Shown here: positions 9,587 through 18,512 of the stretch, piece after piece | Numbering within the stretch: the first letter of the stretch is position 1 | Layout of the letters: each line of letters begins with the position of its first letter | Assembly (NCBI GenBank): GCA_025936045.1 | Contig: JAICUB010000001.1 | Location: 124,001 to 188,000, forward strand | DNA length: 64,000 nt | From: Polyangiaceae bacterium | Lineage (GTDB): Bacteria > Myxococcota_A > Polyangia > Polyangiales > Polyangiaceae | Direction of reading: 5' to 3' | Made by a program: the position numbers and the translations under genes | Notes under the pieces: generated by a model | The model's database searches: none | What the model saw: the letters and a program-made list of their open reading frames with translations, nothing else | What the model was told of the DNA's origin: nothing

Positions 9587-12451
9587 ATGAAACGGGAATA
9601 CGCGAAAACGTCGGGATGGTGTGTCGTCGTCGGAGGCATGGCGCTCAGCGGCTGCGCAGGGCCGGCGGAGCGCGGACAAGTCGAGGCGAACGTCGCCGAG
9701 GAGGCCTCCGCGCTGAACGGCACGATCCAGAAGCTCGTGCGTCCGTTCCCGCCCGGGGGTTCACCGAGCAACGTCGCGCTCCTGACGGACGGCCGCGTGC
9801 TGTGCGGGGGACCGGAGACTTCCAACTCCTGGTACACGCTGAAGCCTGACTCGGCCGGCTCGTACGTGAACGGCAGCTGGAACCAGGTGGCGAGCTCGCA
9901 CCTCGGGCACGAGTTCAACCCCGCGTTCGTGCTGCGCGACGGCAAATATTTCCTTTGCGGCGGCGAGTACGTGAGCGACCCCACCGAGCGCAGGCTCCAT
10001 GCTTCCGACCAGGATCGCGCTCGTTGCGAAATCTACGATCCGGTCAACGACTCGTGGCAGACCGTCACGGATATGCCCCAGACCGTGGCCGATTCTCCAG
10101 CCGCCGAGCTCTCCGACGGCACGGTGCTCGGCCTGAGTCACGCGAGTCTCAACAGCTACGTCTTCAGCACGGCCACGAGTCCGAACTGGACGCAGAAGGC
10201 CTCGTATCCCGACAAGACGGTGGGGACCGAGGGCGGCTGCGTGCTCCTCGGCGACGCCAGCGTTTTCTGCGGCATGCGTCGCTTTGCCCGCTATACCCCG
10301 GCGTCGAACGGCTGGTCGATCACCGCGGCTCCTTGCGGCCAGGAATTCGACGAATTCTCGTCGAGCACGCACGACGAGATCGGCCCGATCCTATTGCTTC
10401 CGAACGGCAACGTCTTCGTGCTCGGCGGGAACGCGAACAACGGCTTTTACAACGTAGCGCTGAATCAGTGGTTCCTGGCCGCGACCACTCCGGCGCCCTA
10501 CAATCACGGCGACGCACCGTCCGCGGTAGAGGTAAACGGCGACGTCCTCAGCGTCGTGACGACCGACGCGGACGGCGAAGGCCAGCCGAACAGCGACAAC
10601 GATCCGTCGGGACCGAACGGACAAGTCGCTCTCTACGAATATGGGATCGTGAGCGACACTTGGACCAATGTCCCGCTGCCGAGCGGAGTGAGCTTGGGCA
10701 GCGGCAATCGTACGCGACTCCTGAATCTGCCGCGTCCTGGTGCGGCGACCGCACAGATCCTCGTCGCGCCCGGCATGGGAGACGGAACCATGCTGGTCTA
10801 CAACACGAGCGCCTCGACCACGCTCACGGGCGACAAATCCACGCTCCAGAGCATCACGGGACCGGTCAACGGCTTTTACACGCTGACGGGACTGCAGCTG
10901 AACGGGCTTTCGAACGGGTCCGATCTGGGCGACGACTCGAAGTCGGCGACCAACTACCCGATCGTTTCGCTGACCTCGAACAGCAGCGGTCGGATTTTCT
11001 TCGCGCGTTCGTCGGCGTTCAGCCAGATGGCTCCCACGCGAACCAAGACGGCGAGCAGCAGCTGTTCGTTCACGCTCCCCGACGGGCTGCCGAACGGGAC
11101 CTATCAAGTCCGCGTCTCGGCCAACGGAGTCCAGTCGAGCAACTCGCTGGCGCTCACCGTCTCGGAAACGCACATTGCGAGCTTGACGGGCCCCGTGATC
11201 GGAACCCTGGGCACCAACGTCACCTGGCAGGTGAATCTGTCGAACCCTGCTCCCGCGGGTGGCACGCTCGTGACGCTCGCGAGCAGCGCGGGCGGCGTCG
11301 CGAAGCCGCCGAGCAGCATCAGAATCAACGCGGGCTCGAGCAGCGGGACCTTCCCGCTCACCGTCGGCGGCATCGGCGTCGCGAACGTCACCGCCTCGAC
11401 CGGCGGCTCGTTCCGCCCGTCGCTCCGGACGTTCGGCTGGAACATCGATAACCTCACGGGCCCGGACATTCTCTACGATCAAGGCGGCCCCGTGAGCTGG
11501 ACGCTGACGCTCTCGCAGCCGGCGCCGGCCGGGGACGCCGTCGTCAACGTGTTCATCGATTCGAACGTCGCGACCGTGCCGTCGACCGTGAGGGTGCCCG
11601 CCGGATCGTCGAGCGTGAGCTTCGACGTGAACCTGGGCTCCGTCGAGGGCGTGACGCTCGTGCATGCGACCGCCATTGCGACGGGCTTCTCGCACGCCAT
11701 CGCGGCACCGATCCAGCTGCCGATAGGCGACAGCATGACGTTCTTCAAGTGCTCCGACGAGTTTAGCAGCTGTGCCATCGGCGGCGTGCCGCGCTACATG
11801 GCGTTCGGCGCGGACGGCAAGTTCAACTTCGCCTCGACGAACGGCAACGTCGCCTGCGATCGCTCGACCTTCGGCGACCCCGACGAGGGAGCGTTCAAGG
11901 CTTGTTACTACTCCGCCTACACACTGCTCGGCTCCGAGAATTCGCAGCTTTTCCTGTCCTCGCGCAAGAACGTCGCCTACGGCGCCGGCAACCAGTTCAA
12001 TTACAAGGACCTCAGCGGCTCGTTCACGTGCGACAACGCGACCTTCGGCGATCCGAACGTCGGCGCGAGCAAGTCTTGCTATATCGGACCCGCCGACTAC
12101 GAGTTCACGGTCACGGAAGGCAACAGCTTCAACGTCAACGCGAATTCACCCGTTGCCTTCGGGACGAACGGCCGCTTCGCCTTCAAGATCAAGAGCGGTA
12201 CCGTCAGCTGCGACACCGCGACGTTCGGAGACCCCAACGTGGGCGCCGGCAAGGCCTGCTACGTCTTCACGGCTCCGCTCCGCGCCGACGAAGGTCAGTC
12301 GTTCAGCACCTCGGGCCTCACCGCGACGTATTACGGCAGCGGCGGTAACGACAACTTCCTGCGCTCCGGCGCCACGAGCGGCACCTGCAGCAACGGCTTC
12401 TTCGGTGGCGACCCCGACGTGACGCACCAGAAGCACTGCTACGGGCTCTGA
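9587..12451 (+). CDS. Lipoprotein: kelch-like propeller, Ig-like domains and C-terminal Cys repeats
   Basis: This 954-residue surface protein has a lipoprotein signal (MALSGCAGP). Residues about 45-400 form kelch/galactose-oxidase-like propeller blades with repeated units such as LLTDGRVLCGG, VLRDGKYFLCGG and LLPNGNVFVLGGN. Residues about 410-700 look like Ig-like beta domains, including a Calx-beta-like pair with NPAPAGGTLVTL and QPAPAGDAVVNV. The last 240 residues hold four copies of a Cys-containing repeat with consensus C-x4-FGDP-x2-G-x2-K-x-CY. No catalytic residues were identified, so binding or adhesion to a polymer or cell surface is the best guess. A sigma54-like promoter stands upstream. 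The stop converges with the anti-sigma gene 13 bp away. Confidence 0.8.
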   Translation: MKREYAKTSGWCVVVGGMALSGCAGPAERGQVEANVAEEASALNGTIQKLVRPFPPGGSPSNVALLTDGRVLCGGPETSNSWYTLKPDSAGSYVNGSWNQVASSHLGHEFNPAFVLRDGKYFLCGGEYVSDPTERRLHASDQDRARCEIYDPVNDSWQTVTDMPQTVADSPAAELSDGTVLGLSHASLNSYVFSTATSPNWTQKASYPDKTVGTEGGCVLLGDASVFCGMRRFARYTPASNGWSITAAPCGQEFDEFSSSTHDEIGPILLLPNGNVFVLGGNANNGFYNVALNQWFLAATTPAPYNHGDAPSAVEVNGDVLSVVTTDADGEGQPNSDNDPSGPNGQVALYEYGIVSDTWTNVPLPSGVSLGSGNRTRLLNLPRPGAATAQILVAPGMGDGTMLVYNTSASTTLTGDKSTLQSITGPVNGFYTLTGLQLNGLSNGSDLGDDSKSATNYPIVSLTSNSSGRIFFARSSAFSQMAPTRTKTASSSCSFTLPDGLPNGTYQVRVSANGVQSSNSLALTVSETHIASLTGPVIGTLGTNVTWQVNLSNPAPAGGTLVTLASSAGGVAKPPSSIRINAGSSSGTFPLTVGGIGVANVTASTGGSFRPSLRTFGWNIDNLTGPDILYDQGGPVSWTLTLSQPAPAGDAVVNVFIDSNVATVPSTVRVPAGSSSVSFDVNLGSVEGVTLVHATAIATGFSHAIAAPIQLPIGDSMTFFKCSDEFSSCAIGGVPRYMAFGADGKFNFASTNGNVACDRSTFGDPDEGAFKACYYSAYTLLGSENSQLFLSSRKNVAYGAGNQFNYKDLSGSFTCDNATFGDPNVGASKSCYIGPADYEFTVTEGNSFNVNANSPVAFGTNGRFAFKIKSGTVSCDTATFGDPNVGAGKACYVFTAPLRADEGQSFSTSGLTATYYGSGGNDNFLRSGATSGTCSNGFFGGDPDVTHQKHCYGL
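11740..12448 (+). repeat. Four tandem Cys-(F)GDP-CY protein repeats
   Basis: Four copies of about 50-65 codons end in the motifs CDRSTFGDPDEGAFKACYY, CDNATFGDPNVGASKSCYI, CDTATFGDPNVGAGKACYV and CSNGFFGGDPDVTHQKHCY. Two Cys per copy at fixed spacing suggest one disulphide in each unit. The last copy is the most divergent and ends the protein. Confidence 0.8.
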
Positions 12452-12464
12452 GCCCGTCGCCCTG

Positions 12465-13526
12465 CTAGCGCCGAAGGCCTTCCACTTCCGAGCGGCGAAA
12501 GCCGCTCGGATAGCGACGCAGGAAGTCCTCCGCTGCGGCGTCGAGGCCGGCATGGTCACCCGAGCGCTGCAGCGCGATGACGCGCAGGTAAGCCGCATCT
12601 TCCGCGCGCCCGTCGTGAGGGCGTCGTTGCAAGAATGCTCCGAATTCCTTGGCGGCTTGCGCGTTGTCACCGCGATTGAGCGCCGCAAGCGCCTGACGAA
12701 ATTCGGCGGCCGAGGCGTCATTCGCGCGTGCGGCCGACCCTGCCGCCGAGGCAGCAGAGACGGCGCCGTTGCTCGGCGCGGAGGCCGCGTGCTGGCCCGC
12801 ATCCGGCGACGGTTGGCTCGTGGTCCTCGTGCTCGTCGGCGGAGCCGGCAGGGGCTCCGGACGGGTCCAATGCTCGCCCGCGCCGATCGTGAGCGCGGAT
12901 TGATTGCGCAGTCGCAAGACGACGCGCCCTTCTTGCACGGCGATACGGGAAGTGTGCCCTGCTTCGGCGGTGACCGTGAACGTCGTCCCGATGTCTTCGA
13001 GCTCCCCGTCCGGCAAGTTCACGCGGAGCTGACGTTCGCTCCGCGTGTGGTCGACTCGAACCCAGAGCGTCCCCCGTTCGAGGACGACGAGCTCGTGAGA
13101 CCCTTCCTCGCGTTCCGACCAAACTGTCGCAGCGTTCGCGCGTACCACGACGGGAGGAGCATTCACGGTCACGAGCTCGCGCCGTGACCGCAGCCGGCGT
13201 AGCCCGAACCCCGCCACGATGAGAACGAGCACGGCAGCCGCCGAAAGCAGCGAGCTCCGCAGCCTCGTGCGTCGTGGGGGTGCGAGAAGTCGTCGATCGA
13301 ACGCCGCGAGCAGGCGAGTCTTCTCGCGGTGCGCGCGGAGCTCGTCGCCCGGCGCCGCGCCCGGCCGGCGCAAGATTTCGGCCAGCGTCGTGAGCTCCGC
13401 CAGCTCACGGGCACAGGCGCTGCAAGCGGCCGCGTGCCGCTCGAAGTTCTCGCGTTCGACGCCGGTGAGGCGACCGTCGCGTGCGGCTTCCGCTTCGAAG
13501 AGCCTGCTGCACGGCGAGCGCTTCAT
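12465..13526 (-). CDS. FecR-domain anti-sigma factor with C-terminal TPR-like tail
   Basis: This 353-residue protein begins with a zinc-finger anti-sigma motif (FERHAAACSACARELAEL, H-x3-C-x2-C). One transmembrane helix follows at about residues 90-110 (LLSAAAVLVLIVAGFGL), then a periplasmic FecR-type domain with DIGTTFTVTAEAG. A low-complexity spacer leads to a C-terminal helical TPR-like segment (FRQALAALNRGDNAQAAKEFGAFL). It should hold the adjacent sigma factor at the membrane and release it on a signal from the outer-membrane receptor. Its ATG overlaps the sigma-factor stop as ATGA, indicating translational coupling. It is the last gene of the operon. Confidence 0.88.
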   Translation of the reverse strand: MKRSPCSRLFEAEAARDGRLTGVERENFERHAAACSACARELAELTTLAEILRRPGAAPGDELRAHREKTRLLAAFDRRLLAPPRRTRLRSSLLSAAAVLVLIVAGFGLRRLRSRRELVTVNAPPVVVRANAATVWSEREEGSHELVVLERGTLWVRVDHTRSERQLRVNLPDGELEDIGTTFTVTAEAGHTSRIAVQEGRVVLRLRNQSALTIGAGEHWTRPEPLPAPPTSTRTTSQPSPDAGQHAASAPSNGAVSAASAAGSAARANDASAAEFRQALAALNRGDNAQAAKEFGAFLQRRPHDGRAEDAAYLRVIALQRSGDHAGLDAAAEDFLRRYPSGFRRSEVEGLRR

Positions 13527-14101
13527 CGCCTTCGGTCCTCACCGAGCGCTCGGCGAAGCTCGCGCCTGGCGGCGTGCAGTCGGGTCCACACCGTTCCCAC
13601 GGGGATCGCGAGCGCGGCCGCTGCTTCTTGGCAGCTCAGCCCTTCGACCTCGACCAAGAGCAGGGCGACGCGCTTGGTCTCGCTGATCGTGCTGAGCGCC
13701 TGCTCGACGTCGACGTGGGCTTCCAGCGCCGAACGCGGATCCGCTGCGATGGCACGGGTGTCGCGGAGTGACGTCAGAACAACCGCCCAATTTCGAAACG
13801 ACCGACGCCTGCGACGCAGCAGCTGCACGGCGATACCGGCGAGCCACGGCCGGCAGGACGGGCGTCCGTCGTAACGGCCGGCGCTCTTCGCGGCTTCGAG
13901 GAAAGTCGAGTGGACGAGATCGTCCACATCGTCGGCGTTGGCCGTCGCACGCGTGAGAAAGCGACGGATCGGCTCGCGATAGCGATCATAGAGCTCGCCC
14001 AACGCGCCGATGTCGCCGTTGGCGACCAGCTTCAAGACGTCGGGATCGCCGAGGGCCTCGTCGCGGGAGCTCCGGCGTTGCGGTGACGCGCGTGGGGTCA
14101 C
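13523..14101 (-). CDS. ECF-type RNA polymerase sigma factor
   Basis: This sigma factor of about 192 residues has region 2 (ALGELYDRYREPIRRFLTRATANADDVDDLVHSTFLEAAKSAGRYD) and region 4 (VEGLSCQEAAAALAIPVGTVWTRLHAARRELRRAL). The track's 338-residue version includes antisense reading of the upstream gene. The GTG at 14101 is preferred because it overlaps that gene's stop as GTGA and gives a normal ECF length. Its stop overlaps the FecR-type gene, which encodes the expected anti-sigma. By analogy with FecI systems it should drive the receptor operon, but no promoter motif was identified. Confidence 0.88.
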   Translation of the reverse strand: MTPRASPQRRSSRDEALGDPDVLKLVANGDIGALGELYDRYREPIRRFLTRATANADDVDDLVHSTFLEAAKSAGRYDGRPSCRPWLAGIAVQLLRRRRRSFRNWAVVLTSLRDTRAIAADPRSALEAHVDVEQALSTISETKRVALLLVEVEGLSCQEAAAALAIPVGTVWTRLHAARRELRRALGEDRRR

Positions 14102-15138
14102 GGGCTTCCCACCGTGGCGCCGAGAGCGAGCCCGACGGTCCAACGAGGTAAGCGCGGAGCGCTCGGCATGTCGGCCCCCGCCGCCCGCGCAGGCCCCGCT
14201 TCGCCGTCGATGCCGACGAAGCCACGCAAAATCGAGTGTGAAGCCCACGTGAGGCGCGACATGACGAGGAGCCGCGGTACCGTGCTCGAGCTCGATCGCC
14301 GGCTCGGAGCGGCGCCCGACTGCGTTTCGACGGTGCTCGTCCCCTGGAGCGCCGCAGCGGGGCCGAGGACGACGTCGAACGCGAGGCTGCCGACGGGAAT
14401 TCGGCGACCGAGGAGGACGCCGAGCTCGAGCGCGCCGGACACGTCTTCTGGAGGCGGCTCCGTGACCGGGGACGACACGGCTCTCGTGACGCCGAGCAGC
14501 TGGTAACGGTCGAGGCGTCCCTCGAAGCCGACCAGCCAACCCGAAAGCTCGAGGAACGAGAGCAGTCCGATCCCGAGCCCCGCTTGGCCGTCTCCGACGC
14601 GTGCGCCGGTCGCGGCCGAAAGCTCGACGCGCACGGCGTTGTTCTGCCGCGGGCCGGGCGCGACGTCCGCCTTCGCCGGCAGCGGTCGGCTGTTGACGGT
14701 CACGCGTGGAGCGCGGGGCGGCGGAGTAGCGGTCGAGGCGGCGCGCTCCGGCTCGGGTGTTTCCACGGCGGCGTCCTTCCGCGCGGGCATCGACCGCTCG
14801 TCGTGCCCCGGGAGGAGCAGCAGCGCCTCGAGCGTGGGGACGACGTCCTCCGGACCGGCGACGGCTCGGAGAGCGACCCGTCCGTCAGCGAGCGCCACCT
14901 CGACGCTGATCGCGTCTTTTCCCGAGACTAGCCTGACGTGCGCACAACGATCGATGTTTTCACGCTGCGACAGTGCGGCCCGTGCCGACGGCACGAGCTC
15001 CGGCCAACGCGCTCCGATGGTCCCAGCGGCCTCGATCACGAGCGGCGGGCAAGTCGCGTCGTCCGCGCGCGCTGACTCGGCGCTGACCACCACCGCGGCC
15101 GCCAGCAACGCGGGAAGGACCATTTGGGGACGGGACAT
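14098..15138 (-). CDS. Exported hypothetical protein of the receptor-sigma operon
   Basis: This protein of about 346 residues has a clear Sec signal peptide (LPALLAAAVVVSAESARA) and is likely periplasmic or outer-membrane. The N-terminal part (about 30-110) has two Cys and a compact alpha/beta look. A Pro/Ala/Glu-rich spacer follows. The C-terminal 190 residues are rich in alternating hydrophobic and Gly residues (LGIGLLSFLELSGWLVGFEGRLDRYQLLG), as in outer-membrane beta-barrel segments. I do not recognise a named family. The ATG at 15138 was chosen because it starts the signal peptide; the track uses a GTG five codons earlier. Its stop overlaps the sigma-factor start, so it probably works with the receptor, perhaps as an accessory surface protein. 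Confidence 0.65.
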   Translation of the reverse strand: MSRPQMVLPALLAAAVVVSAESARADDATCPPLVIEAAGTIGARWPELVPSARAALSQRENIDRCAHVRLVSGKDAISVEVALADGRVALRAVAGPEDVVPTLEALLLLPGHDERSMPARKDAAVETPEPERAASTATPPPRAPRVTVNSRPLPAKADVAPGPRQNNAVRVELSAATGARVGDGQAGLGIGLLSFLELSGWLVGFEGRLDRYQLLGVTRAVSSPVTEPPPEDVSGALELGVLLGRRIPVGSLAFDVVLGPAAALQGTSTVETQSGAAPSRRSSSSTVPRLLVMSRLTWASHSILRGFVGIDGEAGPARAAGADMPSAPRLPRWTVGLALGATVGSP

Positions 15139-15192
15139 CGACGAGGCTCTCACCTTCCTTCACTCGAACGACGGGAAGCCTTCATCGTGCTT

Positions 15193-17679
15193 CTAGAAAG
15201 ATGCTTCGACACCGAGGCTCGGCAACGTGAGAGGCCCGACGGAGGAGGGGCGACACTCGGTCGTGTAGTCTCCGCCCTGCGCGGTCTGGTTGCCCGTGCA
15301 ATCCGTGCCGTAAGGCGTCACCTCTTTGCTGAGCGTCACGTTCTGCACTTCGGCAATGAACGCTATGAACCCGTCTTTGGCGAAAGGCCAGCGCTTCTCC
15401 ACGCGCACGTCCACACGGTAAAAAGGCGGCGTTCGCCGATTGTTGTAGGGGGGCGCGGGGACATTTCCGGCGAGCGTCGAATAAGGCGTGCCCGAGAGGA
15501 AGAGGAAGCGACCCCCGGCCCGCCAGCGCCGGCCGAGGTCGTAGGCGAGGATCGCGTTGAGGACGTGGGTGCGGTCGTTGTCGCTCACGACTTTGGCGAG
15601 GGCGTCGCCCCCCGAAAGAGTGATGAAGTGTTCGCGACGGACCGAGCGTGAGAGCGTGTAGGCGAGCCACCCCGTCAGGCGTTTGGTGAGCGGCCTTCTC
15701 AGCAGCACCTCGAGCCCGTAGGCGATGCCGCGCGCCGGATCGTTGCTCGGGCAAGTCCAGGGCACCGGCGGCGGTCCCATGTTGCCCGGTTGAGCCTGCT
15801 GCACCGGGGGCTGGATCTGCAGGCAGTTGCTCGTGAGATCGGTGAGCCCCGACCACCCCGACAAGAAGCCGGTCGTCGTGAGCGTGAAATCCCACGGCAG
15901 CATGAACTCGGCGCCCTGGCTCACTTGCAATGCCGTCTGCAGCTGCGAGTCGCCCGTCGGAAATCCGGGAACGGAGACGAGGAGCGCGGGGATCGCTCCC
16001 ACTCGTAGTACGGGGTATTGATGGGTGAGGCCGACGCTCGACAGCCATTTGAGCCAGGGAGTGAGGGTGACGCGCGTCGAGAGCCGCGGATCGACCGCAG
16101 GAACGAAGGTGCTCGCACCCGCCGCCGAGGGCGTGCTCGAGCGCCTCGACTCGAAGAGGTCGACCCGCACGCCGGGAACGATCTCGACCCGCTCCGTGAC
16201 CCGCCAGACCACGTCTGCGTGCGCGCCGCTCGTGACGTTCGTCGGTGGTGGATCGGCGGTCGACGGGACCTGCGGGAAGGGCAAGCCGTTCTCGTCGAGC
16301 GGCGCTTGCCCTTGCGTGAGCCGATAGTGGTCGAGCTGCGCGTCCATCCCGGCGCGGAGGCGGAGTGCCGAGGAAAAGCCCTGCTCGAACTCGAGACGAG
16401 CGGCGGCCGAGCGGTTCGTCACGGTGGTGACGGCGGGGGCCGGACTGTCGCTTTCCCCCGCGCCGCCCATCGAGTCGTATCCGAGCGTGATCGCGAAGCG
16501 CAGCCGGCCGTCCTCGAGGGCGCGGTCGTAACGCAGGTCGAGCCGGTGGAAATCGGAGCCGAGCTGCTCGGTTACCGGCCCGACCTGCCCGTTGCGGGTC
16601 GGAGCCGTACCGAGGTAGTCGTGACTACCGAACGCAAAGATGCCCAGAGTATCGCGGTCGGCGAAGCGCCACGTCGCGCGTGCCTGGTAGTCCCAGTACC
16701 CGAGCTTCACGCTCGAGGTGATCGCGCTCAGGATCGGCCCGGGATAGCCGTAGCGGCCGGCGACGAGAACGCTCGCGCGACCGTCGGCGAGCGGAGACTC
16801 GAGCAGCGCGCCCGCGTCGATGAGGCGAAGATTGACTTCACCGTGGGCGATCGCCGGGGGCTCGCGCGTTTGACCGGCGATCACGGCGCCTGCGGCACGC
16901 CCGTACGCGGCTGGTGCGGAGCCCGGATAAAAGTCGACGTGCTCGATGAGCGCCGGATGGATCACCGCCTCGCCGATCCCCACGTGAAAGAGCAGCGGCA
17001 CGCGTATGCCGTCCAAGAGGTACGCGTTGTTGTTCGGCGGCGCGCCGCGAATGTAAAAGTACGGTAGCCCGCTCACGATCGGCATCACGCCCGGCAGCGC
17101 TTCGATCGCTCGAAACGGGTCACCGAACGTGCCCGGCATCTCGCGCACCTCCGCGCTGCCGAGCGTCGTCTCGCCGATCTCGTGTCTCACGCCGCGGACC
17201 TCCACGACGATGGGGGCAGCGTTCGCGCGCGGCTCCGGGGGCTTTACTGGCGGCGTGGGCGTCGCGCCCTGCGAGGAGCCCGGCGCCGTCGCTGCCGAGG
17301 CCGGCTCTTCTTGCTGAAACGCGACTCGTGCTTTGATGCGAGCCGCGACCGGAGCGTTACCGCGCCGCGCTGGAGCGAAGCGCCAGGTGAGGACGGCACG
17401 CCGCGCGTGCTCGGCAAACGGCGCTTCGCCGCTCACGACGGCCGCGCGCACGACCCGACCGTCCTTGTCGACGTCGAGCTCGAGCTCGACCGTTGCGTCG
17501 CCGCTCGCGCCCTCGGGATACGGCACGTCGGTGTTGCCCTCCGCGGTGGGAGGTGTCACCGGCGGCGGGACGACGGGCGCTCCGGCAGGGGTCGTTGCTG
17601 GCGCCGGCTCGGCCGACACGCGCCGAGCCGGCGTCGAAAAAATCGCGAGAACGACGGCGGCGATGGGTGCTCTGCGCAT
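15193..17679 (-). CDS. TonB-dependent outer-membrane receptor with N-terminal TonB C-terminal domain
   Basis: This 828-residue protein has a signal peptide, then a Pro-rich stretch and a TonB-type C-terminal domain at about residues 60-120 (DATVELELDVDKDGRVVRAAVVSGEAPF and LTWRFAPARRGNAPVAARI). A second Pro-rich linker follows. The plug domain spans about 165-270 (PFRAIEALPGVMPIVSG, YFYIRGAPPNNNAYLLDGI). The remainder is a 22-strand type barrel ending in an aromatic residue (LGVEASF), as outer-membrane barrels do. It should import a bound ligand and may signal to the downstream sigma/FecR pair. The fused TonB domain is a myxobacterial-style arrangement. It is the first gene of the operon, with 54 bp to the next gene. 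Confidence 0.88.
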   Translation of the reverse strand: MRRAPIAAVVLAIFSTPARRVSAEPAPATTPAGAPVVPPPVTPPTAEGNTDVPYPEGASGDATVELELDVDKDGRVVRAAVVSGEAPFAEHARRAVLTWRFAPARRGNAPVAARIKARVAFQQEEPASAATAPGSSQGATPTPPVKPPEPRANAAPIVVEVRGVRHEIGETTLGSAEVREMPGTFGDPFRAIEALPGVMPIVSGLPYFYIRGAPPNNNAYLLDGIRVPLLFHVGIGEAVIHPALIEHVDFYPGSAPAAYGRAAGAVIAGQTREPPAIAHGEVNLRLIDAGALLESPLADGRASVLVAGRYGYPGPILSAITSSVKLGYWDYQARATWRFADRDTLGIFAFGSHDYLGTAPTRNGQVGPVTEQLGSDFHRLDLRYDRALEDGRLRFAITLGYDSMGGAGESDSPAPAVTTVTNRSAAARLEFEQGFSSALRLRAGMDAQLDHYRLTQGQAPLDENGLPFPQVPSTADPPPTNVTSGAHADVVWRVTERVEIVPGVRVDLFESRRSSTPSAAGASTFVPAVDPRLSTRVTLTPWLKWLSSVGLTHQYPVLRVGAIPALLVSVPGFPTGDSQLQTALQVSQGAEFMLPWDFTLTTTGFLSGWSGLTDLTSNCLQIQPPVQQAQPGNMGPPPVPWTCPSNDPARGIAYGLEVLLRRPLTKRLTGWLAYTLSRSVRREHFITLSGGDALAKVVSDNDRTHVLNAILAYDLGRRWRAGGRFLFLSGTPYSTLAGNVPAPPYNNRRTPPFYRVDVRVEKRWPFAKDGFIAFIAEVQNVTLSKEVTPYGTDCTGNQTAQGGDYTTECRPSSVGPLTLPSLGVEASF

Positions 17680-17954
17680 GGGCCGTCACTCGCTCGGGTT
17701 CCGCCGCGTGACGCGAGCGCCGCCTCGGTCAACCGGCCCGCGGACGAGATCGACGAAGAATGCGAGCGCGCGCAGCGCATAACGAAGGAAAATCATGCTG
17801 TCCGGTGGTGACGCGCGTTGCCGCCGTCCCCCGGTAATCACGCGAGGTCCCTGATTCCTTCACGGCTTCCGTCACGACGCTGGATTTCCGCGCGCGACCC
17901 CGGCCGATCTCGGGCGCGCGGCGGCGATACAGCTCCGCGGCTGGTGGTCCCGGC

Positions 17955-18509
17955 TCAGCGTGGCGCTCGGATCCACTTCTTCAGAGTAACCACCGTGCCG
18001 ACGCCGGGCGTCGACGTGAGCTCGAAAGCGTCGACGAGGCGCCGCGCACTCGGCAAGCCCAAGCCGAGCCCCCGACCCGTCGAATAGCCGTCGCACAGCG
18101 CCGCCTCGGGGTCGGGGATGCCGGGTCCGTCGTCGCGAACGACGACGACGATGGCCGCCCGTTCATCCTCTCCGACGACCACGAGCTCGAGCTCTCCGCG
18201 TTCCGCGTGAACGATTACGTTGCGAACGATCTCGGACACGGCCGTCACCAAAGCCTCGACGTCCGACGGCGGCACGCCGTGGAGCCGCGCCAGTTCGCGG
18301 ACTCGGCGGCATGCCGACGCGACATCGGAGTCATCGACGAGCCTCAGCCGGACGAGTACCTGGACCGCCAAACGCGAGAATCTTGGCACGCCGTCCGGCT
18401 GGACGCCGAGCGTCGACACCCTTGTGGCGCCGGGCGGTAAAAGGCTACTCTCGACGGAGCTAATCAAGGCCGGGGCCTCGGCAGGGCTGGGTCCGAACCA
18501 GGAGCGCAC
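17955..18509 (-). CDS. RsbT-like anti-sigma/stressosome serine kinase (second copy)
   Basis: This 184-residue protein contains an HATPase_c domain of the RsbT/SpoIIAB type: N-box ALVTAVSEIVRNVIVHA, G1 RDDGPGIPD and G2 DGYSTGRGLGLGLPSARRLVDAF, ending in VGTVVTLKKWIR. The ending is nearly the same as in the RsbT on the opposite strand. The N-terminal 30 residues of the track version have no counterpart in RsbT proteins. Its start would also lie only 3 bp from the start of divergent RsbR, leaving no promoter, so the internal GTG at 18419 is a realistic alternative. It probably phosphorylates an STAS partner or binds a switch protein in the same network. Confidence 0.85.
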   Translation of the reverse strand: MRSWFGPSPAEAPALISSVESSLLPPGATRVSTLGVQPDGVPRFSRLAVQVLVRLRLVDDSDVASACRRVRELARLHGVPPSDVEALVTAVSEIVRNVIVHAERGELELVVVGEDERAAIVVVVRDDGPGIPDPEAALCDGYSTGRGLGLGLPSARRLVDAFELTSTPGVGTVVTLKKWIRAPR

Positions 18510-18512
18510 CGA

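Noticed and set aside
13523-14539. Long form of the ECF sigma factor (338 codons)
   Set aside because: The N-terminal 146 residues read antisense-like sequence within the upstream exported-protein gene; the GTGA overlap sets a shorter start.
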